Assembly: GCF_000377505.1 (NCBI RefSeq)
Contig: NZ_KB898185.1
Span: 248,001-312,000, forward strand
Direction: 5' to 3'
DNA: 64,000 nt
DNA from: Paenibacillus massiliensis 2301065 = DSM 16942
Lineage (GTDB): Bacteria > Bacillota > Bacilli > Paenibacillales > Paenibacillaceae
The notes beneath the pieces were generated by a model. That model was not told where the DNA came from. It did not search any database and saw nothing but the letters and a program-made list of their open reading frames with translations. Shown piece by piece: positions 7,254-14,923 of this stretch (position 1 is the stretch's first letter; the number at the start of each line of letters is the position of its first letter). A program made the translations under genes and the position numbers.

Positions 7254-7706
7254 CTATAGCTTCAAGCAATAAAGCATTTCATCGTCTAAGATTTTTCCTG
7301 TGTTTTCAAATCCGAATTCTTCATATAGTTTTTTTGCAGAGTAGTTTTCGGGTTCATATGATATATAGATTTCAGAGCATTGCTTATTCTTGCTCATTTC
7401 TTTGATGATTAGACTTAGCGCCTTTTTACCAAACCCTTGACGCTGAAATTTATGATCAATCATTAAACGACATATTTCAAAAAAATCATTTTCTTCTGAA
7501 TATCCATACATTGCAAATCCTACTATGGTGTCCCCATCATAAATGGCTTTGGTTATCCATCCTCGCTCTATCTTTGATTGTGCAATTGAAACAGCATTTG
7601 AAGCTACAAACTTCTCTAAAAGATAATGATTGTTATCAGGATCAGTCGTTAGAAAAATGCATTTTGTCCAATTTGTTTTATCAATGTCCTTTAATAAAAC
7701 TCCCAC
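7254..7706 (-). CDS. GNAT N-acetyltransferase, BltD/SpeG-like, cassette 2
   Basis: The 150-aa protein has the full GNAT core. VGFAMYGY is strand 4. ICRLMIDHKFQRQGFGKKAL carries the acetyl-CoA pyrophosphate loop (Q-R-Q-G-F-G-K). ENYSAKKLYEEFGFENTG is the C-terminal motif. The FAMYGY and RLMID pieces resemble diamine/spermidine acetyltransferases such as BltD, so polyamine acetylation is a fair guess, but the acceptor cannot be read from sequence. It starts with GTG at 7706 behind AAGG seven bases upstream. It fills its cassette and stops 36 bases before attC-F. Confidence 0.88.
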   Translation of the reverse strand: MGVLLKDIDKTNWTKCIFLTTDPDNNHYLLEKFVASNAVSIAQSKIERGWITKAIYDGDTIVGFAMYGYSEENDFFEICRLMIDHKFQRQGFGKKALSLIIKEMSKNKQCSEIYISYEPENYSAKKLYEEFGFENTGKILDDEMLYCLKL

Positions 7707-7743
7707 GAATTCGCCTTCTTTCTGATGTTCTATTGGTAATTTC

Positions 7744-7859
7744 AGCTAACGTTCCTGTATTCACGAACCCCGAAGGGGTTGTCTGCTGAAATTCCTCTCC
7801 GAAATCTTTCCCGCAGACTTAGGCTCCAACGGAGCCGCAGCGTGAATATATTGTTAGGC
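7744..7859 (-). repeat. attC-G, integron-type recombination site
   Basis: Minus-strand reading: R'' GCCTAAC (7859-7853), AATA, arm TATTCACG, long loop, arm CGTGAATA, CAGGAAC, R' GTTAGCT (7750-7744). The length is 116 bp. R'' is a perfect RYYYAAC. The GNAT cassette's 5' end (GTTAGCTGAAATTACC) pairs with its own 3' flank GGTAACTACAGATAAC at 13 of 16 positions. Confidence 0.87.
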
Positions 7860-7890
7860 GATCTCGCTTCTCCCTGATCTACTTCCACAA

Positions 7891-8349
7891 TCAATCTTTA
7901 TCCCAAGGCCACTTGTACGATCCCATTCCTTTTGAATCTATTAACGCTTCTCTATATTCATCAAGATTGAAATGAAATTCTTCAATATGATCGAGATACT
8001 TAATAGAATTGTTTAGATTATCTTGTAACCCAAATTTAGACCATTTTACAATATCGTTTGTTATTTCAATTTCTAACGTTACTGCACCACAACCCAAGTC
8101 CGCACATGCTGGACATATGTAAATTGAATTACGATTATTAGAAAAATCAGAATGGTCCTGTAGTAATAATCTTCTTATTTGTTGTCCCTGAAATTCTTTA
8201 TTTCCCCAACCTAAACATGAAACAAAATCATATTCATGTGCTATTAATTCGTGTAATGAGGTGTCATTGATAATAATATCGCCGTAGATAATTAGGCCCG
8301 GATAACCCTCCCTATGCTTTTCTTGTATTTTAATAGTTGATATCTTCAT
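7891..8349 (-). CDS. Conserved hypothetical protein, 152 aa, cassette 1
   Basis: It opens MKISTIKIQEKHREGYPGLIIYGDIIIND and carries a central cysteine cluster (ICPACADLGCGAV) that could bind a metal, followed by an acidic C terminus. I recall similar proteins from Bacillus and Paenibacillus under the loose label oxidoreductase, without evidence for activity. The ATG follows AGGGAG. It is the right-most, hence by orientation the promoter-proximal, cassette. Its 5' end is GTTATGC at 8393-8387, whose flank (GTTATGCGAAATCGCT) pairs imperfectly with the R'' side at attC-G (AGCGAGATCGCCTAAC). Confidence 0.8.
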   Translation of the reverse strand: MKISTIKIQEKHREGYPGLIIYGDIIINDTSLHELIAHEYDFVSCLGWGNKEFQGQQIRRLLLQDHSDFSNNRNSIYICPACADLGCGAVTLEIEITNDIVKWSKFGLQDNLNNSIKYLDHIEEFHFNLDEYREALIDSKGMGSYKWPWDKD

Positions 8350-8386
8350 TGAATAACTCCCTTACATATATGTTCCGAGCGATTTC

Positions 8387-8393
8387 GCATAAC
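8387..8393 (-). other. Right-hand boundary of the cassette array (R'-like box)
   Basis: GTTATGC on the minus strand fits the R' consensus and marks the 5' end of cassette 1, supported by pairing of its flank with that cassette's R''. No inner arms or R'' are seen on the far side (8394-8540), so this is not a complete attC. It could be the cassette side of an attI, or a truncated site. Confidence 0.55.
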
Positions 8394-8744
8394 ATCTAAT
8401 TTATGTACTTCGTAAATCCCCCCATTTAACGTAATTTCAGAATTACGTATATGATATCCTATACGGTGATTTTTGCGAAGAAAAATTTGGTGAAAAAGGG
8501 GGAGCTTCTGCATCCCATAGGGAATTAAGCAACCTTCCAATGTCTTCTTAATTCTTTACCCAAGCTGTAATACTAATAAATTTGTTCTGATGAATAATAA
8601 TAAACCATTGAACCAGCCACTATTTCGCTTGGCGATACCCCTTTCCCCAAACAAATACCAATATTCTTTTTACCCGCAATTGAATGGTTGATCTGAGAAG
8701 AAACAACATCTTTGTTTCCATTCTCTGACCTCCTTATCTCTAAT
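8394..8744. other. Intergenic region with weak coding remnants
   Basis: No convincing intact gene. On the minus strand, AAGGAGG at about 8730 precedes an ATG, but the frame that looks protein-like (NHSIAGKKNIGICLGKGVSPSEIV, ending 8573) is one base out of phase with it. A single extra A after GGAAA would join them into MENKDVV... of about 50 residues. An ATG at 8540 opens 64 codons that run through the array boundary and look spurious. A short dyad ACGTAATTCTGAAATTACGT lies near 8430-8449. Confidence 0.4.
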
Positions 8745-8948
8745 CTATGAATACTCGCCTTTAACATCTCGTACTCGAAGATCGGCGTTATGAAGTCTAA
8801 CTATGGCATCTTTCAATAAAGCATAACGTTCAGTAGAATTGAGTTCAGGTGCGAATCTTGCTACTAGAATGCTTGCTTGAGCCCCATCAAGGGCATAGTT
8901 TCTTTTCACAACCTCGGCTTCAGGAGAATCTACCTTCGTTAACGTTAA
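8745..8948 (-). pseudogene. C-terminal remnant of an unknown gene
   Basis: A 68-codon open stretch without a start codon ends at TAG 8745. It reads like real protein: PEAEVVKRNYALDGAQASIL, then RFAPELNSTERYALLKDAIV and LHNADLRVRDVKGEYS. It looks like the helical tail of a larger protein whose upstream part is gone. I do not recognise the family. Its position next to the end of the cassette array makes it a candidate relic of the site the array occupies or of a deletion. Confidence 0.45.
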
Positions 8949-8967
8949 TTACACTGTCAACGATATG

Positions 8968-9010
8968 TAAAAAGCTACAACTCTTTAATCACTTAATCAA
9001 AGTTGTAGCT
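8968..9010 (-). terminator. Rho-independent terminator hairpin
   Basis: AGCTACAACT (8973-8982) pairs with AGTTGTAGCT (9001-9010), a perfect 10-bp stem followed on the minus strand by TTTTT. It has no intact gene directly upstream in the minus direction other than the siderophore operon, which has its own hairpin. Confidence 0.7.
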
Positions 9011-9140
9011 CCTGATCCTGATATACTTTTTTCGTTATCATGTTTGTATATTTTAATCTCGTGATTTCAATCAGTTCATTTGGCTGCATTATATTCAGGA
9101 TATTCTCCACTAATCCAATGCATCTTGGATATACGTAAAT

Positions 9141-9165
9141 AGGGGAGTCACAGTTCAACTCCCCT
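9141..9165 (-). terminator. Terminator of the siderophore operon
   Basis: AGGGGAGT (9141-9148) pairs with ACTCCCCT (9158-9165) directly at the stop codon of the AraC/FeuA-type gene, followed on the minus strand by ATTTA. The T tract is weak, so it may instead be a 3' stabilising stem. Confidence 0.55.
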
Positions 9166-10895
9166 CACCCCAACAACGCCTGCTCAATCTGATCCACAAT
9201 CCCATTAATCCCCATCGGCCCATAACAACCAATCCACATTGCCGCATCTACCGAATGCACTCGTTGCTCTTCGCCCCCACCAAGCATCCCCAAAACCCGC
9301 TGCTCTGTCGCAGATATCCCATCCTGCATAAGTTCATTACTTAGCAAAAAGTAGTGACTTGCCTGCACTGCTGGTAATCTCTCAACCGAGATATGATAGG
9401 CTGTGTCGGAGGTATCTGCGACAAATAACGGAACAGGCAGACCTAGATCACGGTACAGCACAGCCCCTGTGCGATGAGCGGCGGAATGCACGCGAACGAG
9501 AGAGTCCAGCGGACGGATCAGAGCGACGCTTTTGCCTGCCAATACGGAAGCTAATTCCTCAGACAACAAAGCCGTTCTACGAAGATAATCCGCAATAATC
9601 TGCTTGCCTTCTGCTCGTTTACCTGTCAGTTCACCGAACAGACTAAGGATTGTATGCCAGTTTTCATTACGTTTGAACATCAGCACAGGAGCAACCCCAC
9701 TTAACCGTTCAAGATACTGCTCATGCACCTCAGTGCAGATAATAAGATCCGGTGCAAGTCGTTCTACGGCAGGCACATCGGGGTATTCATACGTACCCAG
9801 TAATTCGGTGTCCTGGAGACCTGCCCGAAGGGACTGGGGGAAAGATAACACGCTGCTTCCTAGTCCAACACTCCCTACCGGAGACAAGCCCAGCGCCAGC
9901 AAATGATCTGTATACTGCACATCAAGGACAGCGATACGCTGTGGTGTTTCGGTGACCGTGTACTCCCCTTGCATATGGCAGATGACCGGTCCTTGGGCTG
10001 ATTCATAGGATGAAGCTGTGCGGTTTTGCACTAGAGCTTTCGCATAGTCTGCATCGGTTCTCGAAGTGGCAGCATGCCGATAATGCAGAGGTGGGACGCC
10101 AACATACTTTTTAAACGCCTTGCTGAAATAATACATATCCCGATAGCCCAGCTTGTCGGCAATTTCTCCTATGGAAGCATCCGTATGACGTAGCATGCGT
10201 GAGGCACTTTCCATGCGTAGCTGAATGACGTACTCCATCGGTCCGAGGTGCTTTTCTTGCTTGAAGCGGCGCTGCAACTGTCTTACACTACAGCCCGCGA
10301 GGGCAGCCAGATCTTTCAGCTCCAGGTTTTGACGATAATGCGACGCAATATAGGAAGCGACCACATCCACCATGTCGGGCTCCGCTCCCCCCTGACCACG
10401 CTCATATGCCATGATCAGTTCGTAGATCATCCCCTGGAGCAAAGCATTGGCATAAAATCGTTCCAGCCCTTCGCCGCGGCGCCATTTGGCAACGATTTTT
10501 TCGGCGTTTTCGATCCATTCAGCATGGTCTACCGAGTTTTGTACAAATGATCTACGCAGCGGATGTTTTCGGTACGAGGGCGTAACAATAGAGGCTCCCT
10601 CCATGGAAGAAGCCTTGTACTTGATCACCATATAATGAATATCCTCTGATCTGGCCGTCAGCGTGTAGGATGATCCCTTCACCGCATGACAGGCAAAAGA
10701 AGCTCCAATGTGGCAACCCTCGCCATCCATTGCAAGCTCCCCTTCCCCTCCGTATGCCAGCAGCAGTACATTAGAAGTTACATTTGTTTCGTGTAAAATG
10801 CTGCCTGTCTGCAAAGTACCGCTATATCCGTCAAGCATCTTGATTGCTGTATCACTCCAACCACTTGTCTGTTCTTGCAGCGGCATTTCTCTCAT
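9165..10895 (-). CDS. AraC regulator with C-terminal siderophore-binding domain (Btr-like)
   Basis: The 576-aa protein has an N-terminal cupin-like arm (to about residue 150). An AraC double helix-turn-helix follows at about 175-275 (LKDLAALAGCSVRQLQRRFK ... IGEIADKLGYRDMYYFSKAF). From about 300 to the end is a FeuA/FhuD-type periplasmic-binding-protein domain without signal peptide (RIAVLDVQYTDHLLALGLSP ... LAPDLIICTEVHEQ). This architecture is that of B. subtilis Btr, which binds ferric bacillibactin in the cytoplasm and activates uptake genes. The last domain resembles the lipoprotein encoded upstream, suggesting that both bind the same ligand. It is third in the operon, 36 bases after the FhuF-like gene. 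Confidence 0.9.
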   Translation of the reverse strand: MREMPLQEQTSGWSDTAIKMLDGYSGTLQTGSILHETNVTSNVLLLAYGGEGELAMDGEGCHIGASFACHAVKGSSYTLTARSEDIHYMVIKYKASSMEGASIVTPSYRKHPLRRSFVQNSVDHAEWIENAEKIVAKWRRGEGLERFYANALLQGMIYELIMAYERGQGGAEPDMVDVVASYIASHYRQNLELKDLAALAGCSVRQLQRRFKQEKHLGPMEYVIQLRMESASRMLRHTDASIGEIADKLGYRDMYYFSKAFKKYVGVPPLHYRHAATSRTDADYAKALVQNRTASSYESAQGPVICHMQGEYTVTETPQRIAVLDVQYTDHLLALGLSPVGSVGLGSSVLSFPQSLRAGLQDTELLGTYEYPDVPAVERLAPDLIICTEVHEQYLERLSGVAPVLMFKRNENWHTILSLFGELTGKRAEGKQIIADYLRRTALLSEELASVLAGKSVALIRPLDSLVRVHSAAHRTGAVLYRDLGLPVPLFVADTSDTAYHISVERLPAVQASHYFLLSNELMQDGISATEQRVLGMLGGGEEQRVHSVDAAMWIGCYGPMGINGIVDQIEQALLG

Positions 10896-10931
10896 CTCCT
10901 GACAATCGCATAAATATAATCATTGCTGTTG

Positions 10932-11708
10932 TCATTGTAGTTGAGATTCTTTCTCATTGTCAATTTTCGGACATTTGATACAATATTCCCCTGACATCTG
11001 GTAGTAAAAACAGCAGGTGATCCGCTCACTTTTGGCAACATGCACATTGTCCTTACAGTCGGTAAAACGGGTCAACGGATTCTTTCTCTCACCAAACACT
11101 TGCCCCGATGCCACCTGCGTCAGATAGGAGAAGTCCTCTCGAATGATCTTACGTTCCTGCTCCGTCTCACCATCATCAGGAGCGAATAGTCGCCCGATCC
11201 GTACCATGATATTCTCCCAGAGAATACTCATCGAAAGGGGTGCAATCGTAGCAAGTGTCTTTAACAGAGGTGTCAGTTGAACTGCAAACATCTCCTGGAC
11301 CGCCTTTTCCCGCCATATGTCCCGGTCTCCAGTCAGTTCTTCAGCCCGAAGCTCGTTCACCGCTAGAAAAGGAAATCGTGTGCCCTCCTCATGTTCTTCT
11401 AGTCTCGGATGATAGAGAAAGCTGTTCTCCAGCTCAAAGGTTACATGCTGATGATGAAACGTCATCGCGGTCACCAGCGGAGCCGTCCATAGATAGCCAA
11501 GTCGCTTGGCTAACATGGAAGCAGCAACCTTCATGTCTGGTGCATCGATATAATGTTGAAACCAACTGATATACTCTCGGCACGCCTCTTCGTCATGCAG
11601 CTCACTCAGCGCAATGCTACGGACACTATGTTGAGGCGGCTCGCCAAGCAAAATCGAATGATCCTCCACCGTCTCTTTCCATATGTCTGTCGAGAGATAT
11701 CGGCTCAT
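10932..11708 (-). CDS. FhuF-like ferric-siderophore reductase
   Basis: The 258-aa protein ends with the FhuF [2Fe-2S] signature ITCCFYYQMSGEYCIKCP (C-C-x10-C-x2-C). The upstream part matches the IucA/IucC-like FhuF fold (HHQHVTFELENSF, then PLSMSILWENIMVRIGRLF). Such cytoplasmic proteins reduce Fe(III) in imported siderophores and so release iron. Its ATG is one base after the stop of the binding-protein gene (TAATATG), indicating translational coupling. Typical family length is about 250-260 aa, so it is complete. Confidence 0.88.
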   Translation of the reverse strand: MSRYLSTDIWKETVEDHSILLGEPPQHSVRSIALSELHDEEACREYISWFQHYIDAPDMKVAASMLAKRLGYLWTAPLVTAMTFHHQHVTFELENSFLYHPRLEEHEEGTRFPFLAVNELRAEELTGDRDIWREKAVQEMFAVQLTPLLKTLATIAPLSMSILWENIMVRIGRLFAPDDGETEQERKIIREDFSYLTQVASGQVFGERKNPLTRFTDCKDNVHVAKSERITCCFYYQMSGEYCIKCPKIDNEKESQLQ

Positions 11709-11709
11709 A

Positions 11710-12750
11710 TTAGTTCGATCCGAGCAGGGCTTCCGAAGCCTGATCTACAATCAGATTAATCGCAAGCGGTCCGTAGTACGCAATCCATAGTGTGGAGTTT
11801 ACATCATACGTACGGTTATTTTTCACAGCATCAAGAGACTTCCATACCGGATTGTTCACCATCGCCTCTGCTTCTACGGCAAACAGCTCATCCGACAGGA
11901 CAAAATAACGATCTGCTCCAATCTCAGGAACTTTCTCCATCGAGACTTCTACGGAAGTATCATCCTTGATTCCCTCAACGAGTGCAGGCATTTTCAAGCC
12001 CAGATCATTATACAGAATAACACCTGTACGGTGCTCGAGGCCATGAACACGAATGCCTTCTTTACGCGGACGAATCAGCGCTACCGTCTCATCACCCAGC
12101 TTCTCAGCCAGTTTCGTTTTCATTCCTGCCACTTTCTCTTCATATGCTGTACGTACTTTCTCTGCCTCGTCCTGCTTGCCAGTAATTTTAGCCACTGTAG
12201 CTAACGTATCGCGCCAGTCTTCGTAGAAATCGAGTACCAGGATAGGTGCAATTTTGCTCACACTCTCATAATGCTTCTCTTGGAAGTCGGTCATGATGAT
12301 CAAATCTGGATCTAAGGCTACGATGGCTTCCAGGTTCGGCTCGTCCCGTGTACCGAGAACTTCAACGCCATTCGCCTGATCGCCCAAGTATTCTGGAAAA
12401 TCAGTGTTCCCTCCAGCGATAACACTACCTGCCGGCTTCTCGCCAACCGCTAACATTTGATCCAAAAACTTAACATCCAGCACGGCAACTTTCTTCGGTT
12501 GTTCGTTTAGCGTGATGTCGCCCATCATACCCTTGATCGTTACTGGAAAAGCGCCGTCAGTCTTCGTCTCTGTACTCGCAGGTGTATCCGAAGGTGTTGC
12601 CGCGGATTGTTTACTGCTATCTGTACCTGCTCCGGCACCGCACGCCGTCAGGACTAGAATCAGGGCCAACATCAAGCCCATCAGTAATCGTGATTTGTGA
12701 GCAGCATAGCCTTTGCTTCCGGCCGCTTGCCCGTTTGTTCCTTGTTTCAT
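11710..12750 (-). CDS. Siderophore ABC transporter substrate-binding lipoprotein
   Basis: The 346-aa protein starts at the ATG 12750, preceded by AAGGGGG at good spacing; the open frame upstream of it lacks a ribosome site. It has a lipoprotein signal peptide with lipobox LTAC at about residue 36, a Ser/Thr-rich linker, then the FeuA/FhuD fold (VAVLDVKFLDQMLAVGEKP, ALDPDLIIMTDFQEKHYESV, IRPRKEGIRVHG). It captures a ferric siderophore at the cell surface. No permease or ATPase gene adjoins, so it must use a transporter encoded elsewhere. A Fur box lies 28 bases upstream. Confidence 0.9.
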   Translation of the reverse strand: MKQGTNGQAAGSKGYAAHKSRLLMGLMLALILVLTACGAGAGTDSSKQSAATPSDTPASTETKTDGAFPVTIKGMMGDITLNEQPKKVAVLDVKFLDQMLAVGEKPAGSVIAGGNTDFPEYLGDQANGVEVLGTRDEPNLEAIVALDPDLIIMTDFQEKHYESVSKIAPILVLDFYEDWRDTLATVAKITGKQDEAEKVRTAYEEKVAGMKTKLAEKLGDETVALIRPRKEGIRVHGLEHRTGVILYNDLGLKMPALVEGIKDDTSVEVSMEKVPEIGADRYFVLSDELFAVEAEAMVNNPVWKSLDAVKNNRTYDVNSTLWIAYYGPLAINLIVDQASEALLGSN

Positions 12751-12777
12751 TTGTAAATCCCCCTTATGCATACTAGC

Positions 12778-12796
12778 GATAATGATTTTCATTATC
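12778..12796 (-). promoter_or_regulatory. Fur box
   Basis: GATAATGATTTTCATTATC matches the classic 19-bp Fur site GATAATGATAATCATTATC at 17 of 19 positions and is nearly palindromic. It lies just upstream of the binding-lipoprotein gene, so iron-loaded Fur should repress the three-gene operon. Confidence 0.92.
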
Positions 12797-12901
12797 GAAA
12801 CATAAAGAGAGCATAAACGATCTGTGCATCGTGTTACCATGTACTTTTGCGACATTTCAGTCGAACTAATGCGACATCATGATTCATGTTTTCCCTATCC
12901 A

Positions 12902-13180
12902 TTATCCGCCTTTTAATTTCTCAGCAATATAAGCATGCAGACGGTAAATGTCTGAAAGAAGCTCTTCTTCCTCCGGCGTATTTCCATACTCCCCGAGCCA
13001 ACGTGGTGTGCGGATATGCCAATCCTCTGTCAGGTATTGCTTGTCATCGCGATACTCTAAAATATGTTCCAGGAAATATTCCAGAGAGCCGAAGGATTGT
13101 TTCTGATTATCGCTGATAATGGATTGTGTGTTCTCAATGATTGTATGTAACATTTGTTGAATATGCCCTTCTGGAGTCAT
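12902..13180 (-). CDS. Hypothetical protein, 92 aa
   Basis: Soluble, acidic, helical and tryptophan-containing (TEDWHIRTPRWLGEYGN). The ATG follows GGAGGAG at good spacing, and the gene sits alone between the iron operon and the tetR-like gene. No domain recognised. The ordered codon use and ribosome site support a real gene. Confidence 0.65.
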   Translation of the reverse strand: MTPEGHIQQMLHTIIENTQSIISDNQKQSFGSLEYFLEHILEYRDDKQYLTEDWHIRTPRWLGEYGNTPEEEELLSDIYRLHAYIAEKLKGG

Positions 13181-13206
13181 AGTTGATCTCCTCCACAGGA
13201 ATATTT

Positions 13207-13778
13207 TTAAGGATTCATATCCAGATTTCGTTCAAGCATTGCTCCTATACGTTCAGCCATCACGGAAGGTGGGAGAGGCCTTTCATGTGTAAACCACCAT
13301 TCCACGACTCCAACGATAGCCCCCCCCCCACAAACTGAACCTCCACAAGTTGATCTTTCATTAATTCGGTGTTCATAGTAGCTGGAATGCTCTCGTGCCC
13401 ATTCTGTAATTCATGGATAAAAAAGTCCAGAAACTGCTTACGAAAAAAAGAACTGCCTTTACTCACCAGCAATGCGGAGAAAAATAAAAAGTGCTTCTCA
13501 AAATATTCAAACCACATGAATACCATGTTGTTATAACCCATGTCTATCTCCGTAGATTCACAGACTTCACGCAAATTCTCAATATGCTCTGTGATGAGTT
13601 TATTCAGAAGATCAAATTTATCTGTGTAATGAAGATAGATCGTTCTCCGGCTGATATCCGCTTTGTCGGAAATGTCCTGGATCGTAATGTGATCAAAATC
13701 TTTGTTCATCATCAGTTCAATAACCGCCGTTTTGATAGCTTCTTGAGATTTGCGTATCCTTCGATCCACCTTTACCAC
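13207..13778 (-). pseudogene. TetR-family regulator interrupted at a 10-G tract
   Basis: The N-terminal helix-turn-helix is standard TetR (KTAVIELMMNKDFDHITIQD, then ADISRRTIYLHYTDKFDLL), followed by the all-helical ligand domain. At 13320-13329 the coding strand has ten consecutive G. In the assembled frame the protein runs on as GGGLSLESWNGG and stops at 13260 (172 aa). One more or two fewer G restores the expected family ending (IVGVVEWWFTHERPLPPSVM ... LERNLDMN) with a stop at 13207, about 190 aa. It is divergent from the NAD(P)-binding gene, its likely target. The tract may be a phase switch or a read error. Confidence 0.8.
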
Positions 13779-13825
13779 TTCATATCACCCTTTTTCTTCA
13801 TTGTTAATACGCAGTCTCAAACCAT

Positions 13826-13934
13826 CTGTGCACAAATGCACGCAATCCAGCTTTTTAGCCATTGCAAGATTTTTATTTGTGTATACCATTATACATATAT
13901 GATTAATAATACACTGCTGTGCACTAATTCACAG
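13826..13934. promoter_or_regulatory. Paired operator-like dyads between tetR-like gene and NAD(P)-binding gene
   Basis: CTGTGCACAAATGCAC (13826-13841) and CTGTGCACTAATTCACAG (13917-13934) share the CTGTGCAC half and show dyad symmetry. They lie at each side of the divergent promoter region, one near each gene, a normal arrangement for a TetR repressor controlling itself and its neighbour. Binding is inferred. Confidence 0.5.
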
Positions 13935-13955
13935 TAAGAAATGGAGTTTAACCAT

Positions 13956-14657
13956 ATGAAAATTGCAGTAATTGGGGCTACCGGAGGAACAGGAAAAAAA
14001 GTGATCGAACGCGCCCTTGGATTAGGGCATGAAGTTATTGCCGTCGCTCGTCGTCCCGAAGCCATTTCTTCAACAGAAGGACTTACAGTTAGAAAAGGGG
14101 ATGTGTTCGATTTACCTGTTATGATTCAGGCGATTTCAGGGGCAGAGGCTGTCATCAGTTGTATAGGTCCTCCCCTCAACGTATCATCCACTTCCGCCAA
14201 GAAGGGCTTGGGTAATCTCAGCGCCTCTTTACGTACAATTAAGGCTAATTTCTCACCAGGAACGGTCATGTCTGAAGGAATTCCAAATATCATTACGGCC
14301 TGTCAGCGTACAGGGGTTAAACGTATTGTGATGCAGAGCGGCATTAATTTGAGCGATGGTGGAGAGCTTTCTTATTCCAGCAGTCTCGCCGTGCGTCTGA
14401 TGCGCCGTATTTTTTGGAAGGCCATTCAGGATAAAAGTATTGCGGAACAAGCGCTCATCCAAAGTGATCTCGAATGGGTCATCGTTCGTGCATCCGCGCT
14501 TCAGTATGCGGAAGGGAACTTGAAATATACGGCTGGCCCACTCGCTCGCATCAATCCACTTGGTGCACTTCCTTTTGCAGATTGTGCTGATGGGCTAGTA
14601 CGTGCGGCAGCCAGCCAGCCCGATTGGACCGGGAAAATTGTGAATATAGGGAGATAA
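13956..14657 (+). CDS. NAD(P)-binding SDR/NmrA-like protein
   Basis: The 233-aa protein begins MKIAVIGATGGTGKKVIERA, the Rossmann motif GxTGGTGxxV of atypical short-chain dehydrogenases, which bind NAD(P)H. Further blocks are AVISCIGPP, GVKRIVMQSG and WVIVRASAL. The canonical YxxxK is not evident, so it may be a flavin-reductase-like or sensor protein of the BVR-B/NmrA group. The start was chosen at 13956, nine bases after GGAG; an earlier ATG at 13941 lacks one. Divergent from the tetR-like gene. Confidence 0.85.
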   Translation: MKIAVIGATGGTGKKVIERALGLGHEVIAVARRPEAISSTEGLTVRKGDVFDLPVMIQAISGAEAVISCIGPPLNVSSTSAKKGLGNLSASLRTIKANFSPGTVMSEGIPNIITACQRTGVKRIVMQSGINLSDGGELSYSSSLAVRLMRRIFWKAIQDKSIAEQALIQSDLEWVIVRASALQYAEGNLKYTAGPLARINPLGALPFADCADGLVRAAASQPDWTGKIVNIGR

Positions 14658-14724
14658 GTAGTTCGGATTGGAGGTTCGTTTAATTTCTTATATGCTCTAT
14701 GTAGGCCATTGTTCAAAACCAATA

Positions 14725-14758
14725 AATCGATGCCCCAATGAGTACGGGGACATCGATT
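14725..14758 (+). terminator. Terminator-like hairpin
   Basis: AATCGATG-CCCC (14725-14736) pairs with GGGGA-CATCGATT (14746-14758), a strong stem with one bulge, 68 bases downstream of the NAD(P)-binding gene. It has no long T tract, so efficiency is uncertain. Confidence 0.5.
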
Positions 14759-14923
14759 CATATCATCTAACTATGAGGTGAGGCTTGGTTGGCCCAATCC
14801 CTGACTTTCATGTGAAGCCATATTCAGCTCATCCTGGTCACTTCCTATTCAATTCCAGATCATATCCTTCACCAGACATAACGGTTGCCTGCCTTCCGGT
14901 AGCTCTCATCACTGCATTTCCTA

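Noticed and set aside
382..8393. Regularly spaced repeats read as a CRISPR array or as REP/BIME elements
   Set aside because: The units are 95-123 bp, diverge in their centres, are separated by genes of 0.4-1.2 kb and carry attC box pairs; none of this fits CRISPR, and the own-end complementarity does not fit REP elements.
8346..8540. 64-codon minus-strand frame at the array boundary
   Set aside because: It overlaps the start of cassette 1, crosses the R' box and shows no family pattern or ribosome site.
8849..9064. 71-codon plus-strand frame
   Set aside because: It lies opposite the better-supported gene remnant and the terminator hairpin; composition is not protein-like.
10942..10956. Possible second Fur-like dyad TGAGATTCTTTCTCA
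   Set aside because: It is only loosely like the 7-1-7 Fur pattern and lies in the end of the FhuF-like coding region; the real Fur box is upstream of the operon.
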